Notes under the pieces: generated by a model
What the model saw: only the letters and a program-made list of their open reading frames with translations
What the model was told of the DNA's origin: nothing
Database searches by the model: none
Source of the DNA: Pyxicephalus adspersus
Taxonomy: Eukaryota > Chordata > Amphibia > Anura > Pyxicephalidae
DNA: 64,000 nucleotides
Reading direction: 5' to 3'
NCBI RefSeq assembly: GCF_032062135.1
Contig: NC_092862.1
Span: 98,024,547 to 98,088,546 of the forward strand
Shown: positions 12,715 through 25,449 of the stretch, in pieces
How positions within the stretch are numbered: position 1 is the stretch's first letter
Layout of the letters: every line of letters starts with the position of its first letter
Position numbers and translations under genes: made by a program

Positions 12715-13095
12715 TGTCACAGCACCTCTAGGGCTGCAGCAGTAATCAGGAGAGCAGAGCTGTCAGCAAAGTAAAGCTCTGCTGACTGCTCTGCTCCCTG
12801 ATTGGCTGATGAAAGGGAAATCCTGATGATGCTTGAGCTGTCATCAGGGTTTCCTATTTCTCAGCCAATCACAGAGCACTAGAGATGAATGGGCACACGT
12901 CTCCCCATTCATGTCTAGTGCTGAATGGCTGAGAAACGTAAAACCTCATCCAATCACAGAGCACTAGGGGTGAATGGAGAGGCTTGTCCTCATTTAACCC
13001 CTAGTGCCCTGCGATCCCTCACTGTCATGAGGATTTCCAGGGCTGTGCTCATTGCAACCATGGAAATCATCCTGTCATCGAGATAACCTGTAAAA
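12715..13095. repeat. interspersed repeat with tandem hairpins and CCAAT boxes
   Basis: Contains AATCACAGAGCACTAG twice (12865 and 12952), each followed by a hairpin (GCACTAGAGATGAATGG/CCATTCATGTCTAGTGC and GCACTAGGGGTGAATG/CATTTAACCCCTAGTGC), plus a first hairpin AGCAGAGCT/AGCTCTGCT at 12753-12782. The repeated units indicate an element built by internal duplication. Class unknown. Confidence 0.65.
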
Positions 13096-13139
13096 AAAAA
13101 AAAAAGGTTAATTACACAAACACACATTTAATAAAATCA

Positions 13140-13600
13140 TTTACCATTAAAGCCTCGTCCAATTTTTTTTACACATATTTTAACCCTTTCAGGGAATGAG
13201 TAAGGGGTTTTATGTACCCCTGTACTCATTCCCAGGGTGGCGTGGTGGAGATCTGGGAGTCTCCTTATTAAAGGGGGATTCCAGATTCCAAAGTCCTGCT
13301 AAAAATGTTTATAAAAGCCCCCATTGTTTTCAATAGAAACTTTCATAAAAGCTTAAAAACGCTTATAAAAGCCTCCATTAAGTTCAATGGAAGCGTTTTC
13401 ATGCCTTTTCCCGCGTTTATCAAGCGTCTTAATTTTTTAAACGTTGCAAGCAACGTTTAAGATAATGCTCAAAAACGTGCCTGAAGGAAACGTCCTGGTG
13501 TAGATTAGCCCATTGGAATGCATGGGGACTTCAAAAATGGGCTTTAAAAGCCTCAGGTTAAATGCTGGGGAAACAGTCCGTGTAGACTAAGCCTTATGCT
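13140..13600. repeat. interspersed repeat related to 8.2-8.4 kb
   Basis: Shares with the 8.2 kb copy AAACGTTGCAAGC, AGGAAACGTCCTGGTGT, GGGCTTTAAAAGCCTCAGGTT and TGTGTAGACTAAGCC; this copy is longer on the left, starting near TTAAAGCCTCGTCC. Class unknown. Confidence 0.65.
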
Positions 13601-14114
13601 GTCAATCTGGGTAGAGGCTATTGGTGTTTTTCACTATTTCTGCTGAACAGAAAGTAGCTGAGCAGCTTACAATGTTGACTTCTAAACTTTAACATAGGGT
13701 GGCTACAAATAGATATTCTGAATGGAGCATGAATGGTAACCACAGGCATTGAGGATATGCAGTTCTCTTGCAAAGGAATATATTTTAGAACAAGATAACT
13801 AAATGTGTAATGAAAACATATTTGATTTTTACTTTTTTTGTTTTGTTTTTGATTATAGTGACACTTCAACCTTTCTGTGCTTGGACCTTTATTAGAAAGG
13901 TTCCCCTCATTTCATTTTCTTTAAAGATATAACAAATATCTTATAACAAATAAGGAAATCAACAGGTCAAAATTTTGTCAGTTGTCATTGGTTATCCATT
14001 AGCTTTTCTGGTAACAACTGTCATATATAAATGGGTTATAATCCTTTACTTGCAGAGTACGGGTGGCTAAACCTTTCATATAATAAAATATATGATGTGT
14101 TTTTTTTTTTTAGA

Positions 14115-14375
14115 AGGACCCTTTGCCATGGTGGTAAAGACTGAATGGGAAACTCAGCTTCCTGGGATACCTATATCACGTATCCCAGAAGACATTGCGC
14201 TGCTCCTTCTCCTTCGATTGGGCACACACAGAAAGGGCCTTTCCCAGTGATATCAGCACTTTTTTATATTTCCAGAAAGAAATATCACCCGATCTCATGC
14301 CTGTGCAGACCTGGAATCTGATGGTAGACAGGTCAAGGGCTCTTTAAAAATAAAGGTAAGTGTTTTTTAAGAAAG
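14115..14375 (+). repeat. short element related to 1.26 and 59.5 kb, diverged copy
   Basis: The CTCAGCTTCCTGGGATACCTATATC start, TCCTTCT and ATCACCCGATCTCATGCCTGTGCAG segments align in order with the promoter-motif element family. The NRF1-like and YY1-like motifs are lost in this copy. Confidence 0.55.
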
Positions 14376-15497
14376 TTCCAGGAGAGGAGGCTGAGGCATG
14401 ACAGGTAAATGACAGGGGCAGCCTAATCTTGAGGTAGAGAGTAGTCGTGGCAATATGTAAGAACCAGGCATAGTTCACACTTGCAGTACTTGAAAACACC
14501 AGGAAATCCATGAATAGTAGTTGAACAAGGACTACAAGGTATTTGTCAGCTGGCTGCTATACAATTATTAACCAGGAATTTATCAGATATCCATTCCGTT
14601 AATGCAAACGAAGCCAAAAAAATCCAATGAATCTCCACAACAACAAAAAGTTTGTGACTTTTAGGACAAAGAACATGTTGTTTATCTAAGGTAGTCTTTA
14701 GCTCAGGTCAGGTTCTTTTCACAGCTGCAAAATATAGCCAAAGTAGGCTCTTAATATAAGTAAGTCTGGATAAACTGCACACACATTTGGCATCCAAATA
14801 CTGCACTAAAATATGTCAGCTAGTTTGATTCAGCCATTTTTGCACTACATTATATTTTTCCTTATTATTTTAGTTAAAATGTAGCCTTATTTTTTCACAG
14901 CCAGAATGTCCACTTCATAACTGTTCACTGCCGCCAGTTGGCCTTGTCACTGACATATTTATATAGTGAAAATACAACCTCTTTTGATTTTCAGTGGATC
15001 AGATGGAATCATTTAGCTCACTCTATAGTTTCAGCAGTTGCAGCCTCAGGAGACCTGCCATTCGACCAGAGTGTTACCTTCAAGCATTATGCTAGCTACT
15101 GTTGGTCTGGGGTCTTGGCTTACTTTTGGACATCAGTTATTTTCAGCGTGATAGGAAAATCAATTTCACATAGTTAAACAGATGTTGCTGAGGTATAGCA
15201 GCCAGGGATTCAGTAGCTGTGACCACTATTGGGACCCAGTTTTTTGTATCGTGTGGAATAATGAAGAATTGAACACAATTCACTTTGACACACTGTGACT
15301 AAACACCTAATCTTATCAACACAAATGCAATAAATGGTAGAAAAAATTGAATACATAAAAAATAAAATATATCTGACAGTCATTTAAATTTATTTTAAAA
15401 TGTAAAACTACAACAAAAAGGAAAGGCTCACATAAGCCGAGCCAATCAGCACAAAAAAAAAAAAAGAGTAAAATACTAAAAAAATATGGTCACTAAC

Positions 15498-16117
15498 TTG
15501 GACAGAGACAACTTTTTTCTAATTTTGGTTCTGTACATTACTACAATTAATTTTTAATGAAACAACTCAGATGCAGTTGAACTGCAGACTTTCAGCTCTA
15601 ATTAAGTGTGTTGAACAAAAAGATTGAATAAAAATGCCTTTTTTTTTTTACAGAATCACTTCATTTCAGGGGCTCAAAAGTAATACTGCAGCAATTTCTC
15701 GGATGGGTTTTTTCTGTTTTTGCAGCTTAGGGATGGCTTGTTTCCCCTACATGGAGAGACCTTTGACCACATGTTCAGTTCACAGCAAAATCTTCCAGAT
15801 ACAAGCATCCCCCCTCAAATCAACTCCAGGCCTTTTATCTGCTTAATTGATAATCACATAATGAAAGGCCCACACAAGCCCATGAAATGAGTCAATTGTC
15901 CAATTACTTTTGAGCCCCTGAAACAAAGTGATTGTGTAAGAAAAGGCTTTAGTTCCTCACATTTATATGCAATCTTTTTGTTCAACCCACTGAATTAAAG
16001 CTGAAAGTCTGTAGTTCAACTGCATCTGAGTTGTTTCATTTAAAATTAATTGTGGTAATGTACAGAACCAAAATTAGAAAAAAGTTGTCTCTGTCCAAAT
16101 ATTTATGGACCTAACTG
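15498..16117 (-). mobile_element. Tc1 internal-deletion derivative (same family as 6.05 kb)
   Basis: The right end CCATAAATATTTGGACAG (as minus strand) with flanking TA at 16118-16119, and the roughly 190-base inverted repeats, match the 6 kb Tc1. Read on the minus strand, the 5' leader and the transposase start (AAACAAGCCATCCCTAAGCT to GAGAAATTGCTGCAG) are kept, then everything up to the 3' inverted repeat is missing. The outer bases of the other end are lost at about 15498. Cannot encode a transposase. Confidence 0.88.
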
Positions 16118-16129
16118 TATATAGCCTAC

Positions 16130-17785
16130 AATACAGAGCAGGCTAACCCAAAGGCAGTCTGCTCCTTTTTAAAAGTTTAGCCAATCCACAAGAAGCTCAA
16201 CACAGCTCAAGAACACAAGGAGAAAAATACAGGTGCTACCACTCGGACCATCCCTTCATAATATGTTAGTTGTCTGGTTGTTACTAAACCAAAACAAATA
16301 TGCAGATTAGATATTTTTTGACATGACCTTCTACAAAACTCAATCCTAATATTAAAAAAATTTCAACAAGGCAAGTCCTTTATTGCAGAAGGGACAGGTG
16401 ATGTTCTTTACGCAATCAAATAATCCTATTGCCCTGATCACAATTTTTTAGTTACACTCACCTGTCCTTGTTTCGTCACCAAAACCCCTTCTGACCCTAT
16501 TCTTGGTTCCCATTCTTCGGCTAGGATGATGTAGTTCCCACCCCTTCAGTCCTGGCAGCCCAAAGGATTATTAGAATTCAAGACACAGGCAGGCACCTAG
16601 CATTTTTAAAATAGAGTGAAGCTTTGTAGTCCCAATATTTCTGTTCTTGGTCTGTGCAAAACAGACAGCTATTTCTGCTAATTTACCAAAAGTAAATTCA
16701 AGCTGTGACCATAACCATTTGTGTACGTAGCGAAGAATCTAAAGTGTATATCTATACAAAACACACTTAGAACCAAAGGCTAAACAAGGAGAGCTGTCTT
16801 TGACAGCAAGCCAGTTCTAGGTATATGGGCCTAAGTGTGTGAAATGTAAAAACATAGTACACTATTTTACCAACAAAAATGCACAAACTGTGTAGATACA
16901 GTGTAATAGTGAGTACCCAGCCAAATTGCTTTGGCAGACAGGGCAATAGTCTGTAATCTTTTATGAGAATGAGAAACAGGAATATGTTACCAACAGTCAG
17001 AAGCATAATGAGGGTGGCTGTATGCCAACCCTGCCACCCCAGGACATTGCCTATGTTGGCTGGGCAAAAATCTGGTCCCAGTTACTACACTAAGGCATGC
17101 AAACCTTGCAAGCGAATTTCTACTTTCCTGTGACAATGACAACCAATCAAAAATTATCTGCCTATTATAAGAGTACTAAAGTAATTTAATAACAGTGTAT
17201 ACTAGAATGGATATGATTGATTACAGAGCATTTTTGCTCCTTAAAACAGGATAATGAAAAACAGCCAGAGCATTATGCTTTGCAAACTAATTCTTTACCC
17301 AGAAAATTAAGCTTGTTTAAAAGAACATTTTAAATAACTGTACAAGTTTTTCTAAATAATATATACATGTACATGTGACTGTAACAAACTATCCTCCTTC
17401 ACTTTATTTGTGACATGCAACAGGATGAGAAATGTTTAAAATTTGAAGAATTGAGTAGTGGTGCAAAAGTTCCTCTATAATCTATAATTGTGATGACCTA
17501 CCACTGCTGTTAAATTTTATTTTGCAAGTCAAATCTATTTTGGTATACAGCCCATATAAACCCATATCGCGCTTATTCTTGTGATGTTTCCAACACAATC
17601 GTAAAAATCATCCTGGCTGTTGGACCTGTCTTATTCAGCACATTATTCCCTTCTTCTGTTAAGTACATTTGACAATCAGTGATGCTAAAAGCGTCACAGT
17701 CCAAGATATGATGCTGCTGGAAAAATCCCAATTCAACAACAGTCAATGAAAAGTAAAATCTGGTGTGACTTTTACCTTTGTGAAA
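16130..17785. other. bbs9 intron 4, no recognised feature
   Basis: AT-rich intron sequence; no gene or nameable repeat seen. Confidence 0.5.
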
Positions 17786-17789
17786 AAAC

Positions 17790-18190
17790 TACATTAAAGT
17801 TAGTTAAAGCAAACCTATCACCAATATTTTTATTATTTAAAAAAGGGCAAATAACTATTTTATATAAAAGGATAAATTTGCTTTTTTCCTCTAAATCTTT
17901 CTTTCTCTTCTTTAAAAAAAAAAAAAGAAAAGGGAAGCCCCTTACCACTGCAGCCGCAAAGACTCAAGGGGAGCGCAGAGACTCCTGGGATACATATGTC
18001 CCATATCCAAGGAGGCTCGGGGCTGCACAGAAGAGACTTTCCCCTGTAATTAAAAGAAAAGTGGCGAACGCATGCGCAGTGAGATTGGCACTCTATTTTT
18101 TTCATTTACAGAAGAATACGTCATACAGGCGAGAGATTGAGTGATGTAAGCAGAAAAGAAGATAGAAAAGATGGCAGCAGCAAAAATGAG
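17790..18190 (+). repeat. short element with NRF1/CRE/YY1-like motifs, copy 2
   Basis: Starts TTAAAGCAAACCTATCACC. Shares TCCTGGGATACATATGTCCC, GCATGCGCAGTGAGATTGGC (a near-perfect NRF1 site), TACGTCATACAGGCGAGAGA and AAGATGGCAGC with the copies at 1.3 and 59.5 kb. The right end is not found; probably truncated. Confidence 0.7.
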
Positions 18191-18270
18191 AAAATGGTGC
18201 CCAAGATAAAGACAACTAATAAATTAATCATGGTATATTAATAGCAAAAAAAGGCCACCAAAATGGTGTG

Positions 18271-18324
<54 letters not shown>

Positions 18325-18325
18325 G

Positions 18326-18393
<68 letters not shown>

Positions 18394-18394
18394 G

Positions 18395-18431
<37 letters not shown>
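18271..18431. repeat. compound TA/CA microsatellite with duplicated unit
   Basis: Three TA runs separated by two identical TACACACACACACAGTATG spacers: the unit has been duplicated whole. Both strands read as long Ile-Tyr open frames, which are artefacts. Confidence 0.97.
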
Positions 18432-18434
<3 letters not shown>

Positions 18435-18439
18435 TATCA

Positions 18440-20155
18440 CAATTATGAACAATAAAATTATTTATATATTCCATTTACAAACACTACATAACAAATAAAA
18501 CCATCAATGAAAAAAACGACATATCCATATTCATCAGGAATATTATATTGTAAGTTACAAGAATTTTTTCATAGCAGAATTTCACACATGTTGGTTTCTA
18601 ATAATTCACAAACAATGGTTTCTAACAATGGTGACACGTTTCGCAGAGATCCTGCTGCTTCATCAGACCAGAAACATAAGTCTACATTACAACGTCTAAC
18701 ATGGTAGCATGACTTGATAGTCAAGATTAACAACAAATGTTCAAGGGCTGATATGTATTAGTTCACAATTGCAAAGTGACCTTGCTTCAATCAGTGCAAG
18801 CTCTCTATAGGGAGAATTCCCAAATGCCTCAGATTATTATAAAGATGCTAGCAGGATATTTGCCCAGGGAGATGGAGTCTCTAACAGGGACTTTCCTAAA
18901 GCCATAAAGCGTCAACTGAATCGCCTTAAGCGTCTTAAGCAAAAGTCTCTGTCACAAGCAGCTTGAAACCTGACACATCAGTATAACTTGTCTAGATCTA
19001 TCTAACCTACACAGACAGTTCAGAGTCAGACTGAAATCTGAAAGTTGGAGATTGTAAATGGACAGATGTTGTCCTAACAAGGATGTATCTAAGCTAAGCA
19101 GTCTGTGTGTAAGCAGAGCAATTCTAATGACTGAAGAAAACAGTTACGCAAAGAGGCTGAGACTGAGGCAGATCTGTCTTAAGGAGAAAGCAGCTGAGAT
19201 AAAATAGCCAAGAGCCTGAAAGATAGTTGTGTGTGCTAAACAACCACTGTGGTTATGTTACTTTACTGATTGAAGAAAAAGAAGCAAAAAAAAAACGAAA
19301 ACACATTTTTCTGAGTGAACTTCATCATTAGTTGAATGTGTAGAAGATGCATTAGGCAAAAGTTGAGAGCCTTTTGCTTGCAATCTGCTGATCCTCACCG
19401 AGAAGTAAATTGTTATTAATTGTGCATATTGCTAGTACCTTTAGGCACATTTTGTCTTTTTTAGTGCCATCACCTTAAGTGATAGTGTACCATTTTACAG
19501 GAATATTGCAAGTTGGAATTAAATTTGTTAACTGTAAGTCTGCACTATCATGCCCTGAAAAACAGACTTTGCTAAAATTACGGACAGAAAACTGTTCTGA
19601 AGTCAAACATGTGCCCATAAAAAAAACAACCAGTTTGGTGACCACTATCGGCCAAGTGTAAATGTCATTGCATGTGACTGCAGCTCCAGAAAGCAGTTCT
19701 TAGTGCCATAGGAATGCTACCCACAGGCAGGAGGGGAATGTTGCAAAAATCAGGATGCAATATTCTAATCAACTTCATGCAAACAAAGAGGTTTTGCTTA
19801 ACATTACATTTGGAACAAGCCTATAATAAAGAAAGGCCTAAGATTTTTTTTTTTAATTTTACTGCATGTTAGAAAAATAAACAGACCACAAAAAGCTATG
19901 CAGCAGAGAAGTCTTTTGGATTTTGTTTATCCTGGAGTGTGACAAAAACTTTCACTTTGGTGTAATCTGCATGGTTGTCAGTAGTATAGTAGGGCAAGTA
20001 GTCTTGTTTCTTCCTATTGTTTTTGCTAATTGTTTTACTTTGCCAGAGAAAGCATTGTGAAACCAAGTCAATTGCTGCATTCATTTTGTTTCACATTTCA
20101 TTCTCTGGCACAATTCTCTGGCTTACATGTCAGTATAAACTCTGCGGGGTCTACA
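18440..20155. other. bbs9 intron 4, no recognised feature
   Basis: No gene or repeat that I can support. Confidence 0.5.
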
Positions 20156-20159
20156 CATA

Positions 20160-20325
20160 GGCTGCTGTTCAATAGACACGAGTGATGCCGCTACTACAAT
20201 TCCTGACATTACTTGCGTCTTTAAAATGAGGGGCCACGCATAGGCAGAGAGATAGCTTGTCTATAGACGTGAGTGATGCCGGGAATTGTAGTAGAGGCAT
20301 CACTTGTGTCTATAGAACAGCAAAT
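20160..20325. repeat. inverted-repeat short element
   Basis: Left arm TGCTGTTCAATAGACACGAG and GATGCCGCTACTACAATTCC (20163-20203); right arm GGAATTGTAGTAGAGGCATC and ACTTGTGTCTATAGAACAGC (20282-20321). An additional partial copy of the arm (TAGACGTGAGTGATGCCG) lies inside at about 20263. Likely a fold-back DNA element. Confidence 0.75.
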
Positions 20326-20864
20326 TAATATGAATTCTTAAGAATTCTTTTTGGGGACCAATAAAAAAGACATTGCGGGCCAGAGATGGACACCACTACT
20401 CTACATGCTTAGTAATATAAATGTTCCCTTGGTCTTAAATAAGGCATTTTCCTCTATGAAAGAGATGCTGGAATACATGTGTGAACTATTAAATGTTCTG
20501 TCACTACATACAGGGTATTTAAAGCTGTAGTAGACAAATAAGATGGAAACATTTGATACACTGGGAACCATTTACTAAAACAAGTTTAGGTAGTTCACTT
20601 AGCAAAATGCAATATTATTCAGCAATGGATAAATCCTCCAGCTAAGTGAATGAGATGAAGCTCTGCTGATTTCAGCCTTCAGTCATAAAAATAATTGGAT
20701 ATTAGCCATGTTACCAGCCTAAACACCTTTAGTAAAATGTGTGATAATGATGATAAAATATGACAACCCATGCAAAATGCCAGGGCTGAGTAATAACGAG
20801 AAAGAAGCAGAACTCCTGTCTAAAGCCCAGGAAGAGGTTTGGGAGTGAGTGTTGGAATAGTAAT

Positions 20865-20865
<1 letters not shown>

Positions 20866-20919
<54 letters not shown>
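20866..20919. repeat. (TA)n microsatellite
   Basis: About 26 uninterrupted TA units. Confidence 0.97.
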
Positions 20920-20921
<2 letters not shown>

Positions 20922-20924
20922 TTT

Positions 20925-23240
20925 CTCTAGTTAGAAACTATAAACATACATGGTAGAAAGTTTTTTCTATATATCTTTTCTTTTTCTGAAAAATTGTACT
21001 TTTTTTGTTCAAATCAAATGATCTAATACATTTGTAATCATTTATTATTAAAAAAGGAAAAGGTTACGTAGCCTAAACCACATTTTATGGCCCACTGAAA
21101 TGCAACAGTTAAACATCATGCTTTGTTAAAATGATCTGATAAATTGTAGCCAAGCTCTGTAAGAGACTGACTTTAAAACATGGCAGTAAGAACTATTTAA
21201 CCTTCAAGGACACAACCCAGCTGATAATTTTTTCTTCCTAGCACCTAATAAAACTGTTTCTTGCAGAATTGCGGAAAAGTTAAGTACAGTCCTGTCTTAT
21301 TATAAGGTTTCCTGTTACAAGGCTATATGGTTTACACACATGTTATGTTTCAATATAAAGGGGGGAAAACGTCCTCTGCATAACACAGTCTTTGTTGCAA
21401 TGCTCTATACATTTCCCTCATGGCAAAGTGTGTAATGAAAGTAAAAGAATCCAGAAAGCTAGCTAGTCTCTTTCCTGTCCTTTGTACCTTCTTGGTTTTC
21501 TACTTCCTCTTGTTTTTACTTCCCATTCTGACCCTTTAAGCTAAGGTTCCTATTCCATCCAAGTACAACGGACTATTATATGATGTAAAAAGACAGCTTC
21601 TTGCTGCACTGGGGACGGGCGGACAACTTGGACAACAATGAGCTCAAGAAGCAAAGATCTTAAGTTTCACAAGTGTCAATGGAAAACACCTACTTGTGAC
21701 ATATGTGGCCCCAAATTCCTCCATTTCAATTTTTTTTCCTGTCAGGTAGCAACTGAGCTTTGCTTTCTGTTTAATCTTGAAAGGAAATATCTCTTGGCAA
21801 CACATTAATAATATTTACCATCACACCTATTGGTACTTCCTCTGTAATTATTTTAATCATGGTTGTGATGTTCTGAGTTATTATGAACATTTAGCAATTT
21901 GCAGAAATAAAAAATAACAAAAAAACTTTTTCTATAAATAATATATGCTAATTGAACCTGGCTTTTTCATGTGCCCAAACAACCCTGTTTAAATATTGTT
22001 TCTCTGGGTACATGTTTTATCTGAATGACAAGCCTTTAAAGGACAAGTATGACAAAAATCTACCTCTGCTGGAACAAATCTTAACAGCAAATATTTACAT
22101 TCTGTTTTCATTTATTTCTGTCAAGTAACCCTTCTTTATATATAATAATAAACAGCGACTGCAGCAGACCCCATTACAAGGGTGGGGAATTATCATTACC
22201 CGCCTGTCCTCATATTTATTTCACTGAAATACTTTTAACTTATGGCACCATAACCCAACAAGGCATACAACATTAAAGAAGTTAGCATTAGTGACAATAT
22301 GGGCTGTGAGACCCAAATGAAAATGAATGAAAAAAACTTCATAAACTTGTTAAAAGTACTATAAGGATATACCACATAAGAAGGTAGCAATCGTTTTATG
22401 AACTGTGGGACTTTAGGATCAAGTTTTACTCTTTACTTTTTTTTTTATTTTTTGCGATAGATGAAATCTTTTTTAAAAATAAAAAAGGGGCGATGGGGGT
22501 GGGTGTTAACATAGTGCTGTGAACAAGTGTTCTCAGAAAGTTCCCGCCACTTCTTAAATTCACGGGCACCCAAAAACCTGTAGGGATGACCAGACAGGGG
22601 ACTGTGCTTCTTAACCCATGAACAGTGCACAGGAGATCAGAGAGTATTTGCTGTCTTCTGAGCTAACATTTTGGGCACAGGCCACAAGAGTAAAGCACAG
22701 GTTCCCACTTCCCTGAGACAGAGCCAGTCCTTCTACCAGAACTGGTAGAAGGTTAAATCCACAGGATGCAGAGAGGCAGTTAACTTGTGTCACTGAAAAT
22801 GATCCGTATAGGAGTTTCTCAGCATCACTCCAGGACCTTAATTCCAGGGAGCTGGAAGGCATCATGGAGTCACAAGGCACATGTATGAGGCTAGCAGATT
22901 CTTATCTCTCTTTTGTGAATTCCCTTGGTACAGTATGTGGCAAGGTCAATCCTGCTCCATTTTCTCACAGGTACCTCAACATGCGGTCATCTCCGGGGCA
23001 TTGCCTACTATATCTGAAATGAAGGCCTTGTTTAGAAGGCATTAATCAAGCAGCCCTCCTTCAGTTGAAACAGGACATTGACTGGCCTGAGGCTGAGTGT
23101 TTCACAACTGGAAAGGGATAGAGACCTTTAAAACCAACAGCTGGTCTTCTGACAGTTATCAATGGATGCTTTAAAAAGGGTCACAAAGGATAAATATTTG
23201 TCTGTGGTATCCCTGAAGGATTCTGGAGAGGACTCCCTGT
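20925..23240. other. bbs9 intron 4, no firmly recognised feature
   Basis: AT-rich intron. The part around 22480-22620 looks repeat-like in composition but I have no second copy in the window to prove it. Confidence 0.4.
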
Positions 23241-23244
23241 ACGA

Positions 23245-23575
23245 TTCAGCAGTATTTATTATTACACAGTATTTATATAGCGCCATCATATTACGCATCG
23301 CTGTACATAGTCCATATTCATGTCACTAACTGTCCCTCAAAGGAGCTCACAATCTAATGTCCCTATCATAGTCATTTGTCATTCATGTAGTCTAAGGTCA
23401 ATTGTTAGGGAGAAGCCAATTAACCTAACTGCATGTTTTTGGGATGTGGGAGGAAACCCACGCAGACACGGGGAGAACCTGCAAACTCCATGCAGATAAT
23501 GTCCTGGCTGGGGATCGAACCTGGGACCTAGCGCTGCAAAGGCCGGAGTGCTAACCCCTGAGCCATGTATTTTTA
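23245..23575 (-). mobile_element. tRNA-derived SINE, copy 1
   Basis: Minus orientation. The tRNA-like head is at the right: TGGCTCAGGGGTTAGCACTC (box A type) and GGTTCGATCCC (box B). The body is the conserved CCCGTGTCTGCGTGGGTTTCC and CCACATCCCAAAAACATGCA region, followed by AACATTAGATTGTGAGCTCC (as ACATTAGATTGTGAGCTCC) and the 3' tail GCGCTATATAAATACTG, which ends in TAATAAT-like repeats. This central domain is widespread in fish and amphibian tRNA-SINEs. Confidence 0.9.
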
Positions 23576-23589
23576 ACCAGTTGTATGTA

Positions 23590-25354
23590 ATGAATATCAC
23601 AGAATTCACCACCTCAACAATCCTTAAATAAAAATAGGCTCAAGATGTATACACTTAAATATCAAAGAGTAGATTTAAATTTTTGCCTAGGGTTCATTAT
23701 GGTTTGATATACAATGTTCACAACCACTTTCGTTTGAGATGGGGTTGCCCTTCTCCTGGGTTGGTTTTAATTTCATGCATAAGGGTTGACTACAGCTTGA
23801 TGTTCAGAGCTCCCCATCACCCTCTTGTTTGAGGCTGAGTTGCCTTTGTCGAAAGCAGTCCAGGAGACAACCTGGAAATATTTGAGTCAGGGGAGAACTG
23901 CATCTTGCTTAGAGTTGTAGATTATGTTTTGCCATATACTGGAGTTCAGAGTGTCTGTTTTCTCCTGCCTATGGTGTGTTTTCACCATCATCCTCCATGC
24001 TCTGATAGTACTAACCTCCATGCTCTAATAGTTGGCTCCTTAAGCTTTAATCATGTTTCCATTTAACTCTCTGAGTATGTGGCAAGTCGTCTGACTCACA
24101 TAGTGGACATTCATATCCCCCATATAGGAATTCATCCATTTCAGTGGTTGTGATGCAGGAAACTTTACAAAGATGTTTTCTCAACAGTCTACTACCCTTC
24201 ATTTTTCCACCATCCGTTCTGCTTTCCTATATCTTAATGTACCTTTTTTGCCGTTTCTTTCCATTTATTTCTCCTTTTTTTCCTGCTTTTTACTGGGCTA
24301 TTTCTTCCTCACCTTTACAAATTTAAATTTGTATTACAAAGAAGGGGAAAACATTCTAAAAGTGTTAAAAGATGAGAAGACTGCAATCTGTTTAAGGTAT
24401 GTGCATTAGGTGTGCCCATACTTTTAGAATCGCCTAATTCGTAATGAGCGGATGGGTTTTGGCAGCATAGGTATTCATTTGCATTCTGAGATTCCACTTT
24501 TCTAGTGTGCGTAGAAAAAATGTATTGCATTGAGGGGTGTGATTCTTTAATGGGAAATGGCTTAGCTCCCTTGGAATATTGTTCACCTGCTTTCCCATAA
24601 GTCTCATATTATGTTGTTAACATTCTTTCTGTTATGTTTTAAACCTGTTTCTGAAAGGCAGGGATCCCAAATTGTCTAGAGGTTATCAAAGACTGTAGTC
24701 AGTATAGAAGGGTTTGCATATTGTGAATTTACTATTTGTATCAATCTGACTAGTAGGTGTAGATTTTGGGGGTATGATGCTTGTTTTTCTCTTATAGAAT
24801 TCCTTGGTCTTTTTGATGTATATCTTATTAGCTCTTGTCAACCTTATCTCTTTTTCCTTCTCAAAAAGGGGAATGTTAACAAAAAAAAAAAAAACTCATA
24901 TGGCTTCTTTAACCTGTTGAAAAAAATACTTGCAACCTTGTACAATATTGCACATACACTGCTACCACCCATGCAACTGAAAGACAAGAAGATGGATTTC
25001 TGTCATTACTCAACCTATGGACTGTTGGAGTATAATCTCAAGGAATAGGGAGAAGTTCACTTCCATTTTGAGATAATAGGTTTCCATTAATAAAAGGAAT
25101 TAAATCCAATCAAAGGACCACGGGGAGTAAGGCAGGTGATGAAAGAACTAGAAGATGATGGATGTCCTGCCAGGAAGTGAGGTGTGCTAGAGCTTGCTAA
25201 GGAAGCTAAATAACACCAACCAATTGTTTTTTAGTACAAGAGAGGAACCTGTACAACTTCAACTTTAGTAGGTAATTTAGGCTATAAATACTGTCTTTGG
25301 TTAGGTTTTCTTGGGAGATCAGTCATGGAAATAAACAGCAAGCCAAAAAGAAAT

Positions 25355-25355
<1 letters not shown>
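23590..25355. other. bbs9 intron 4, no recognised feature
   Basis: No supported gene or repeat. Confidence 0.5.

Positions 25356-25359
<4 letters not shown>

Positions 25360-25446
<87 letters not shown>
25360..25446. repeat. (TA)43 microsatellite
   Basis: An uninterrupted TA run of 87 bases, the longest simple repeat in the window. Confidence 0.98.

Positions 25447-25449
<3 letters not shown>

Noticed and set aside
18228..18498. Open frames of alternating Ile-Tyr on both strands
   Set aside because: Translation of TA/CA microsatellites, also at 25.28-25.62 and 43.69-43.95 kb; not genes.
22440..22890. Repeat-like GC-richer block with open frames on the minus strand
   Set aside because: No second copy in the window and no protein homology recognised; cannot be called.
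23510..23575. tRNA-like sequence with A and B boxes (also 27.5 and 36.4 kb)
   Set aside because: Promoter head of the tRNA-derived SINE, joined to the SINE body; not a functional tRNA gene.
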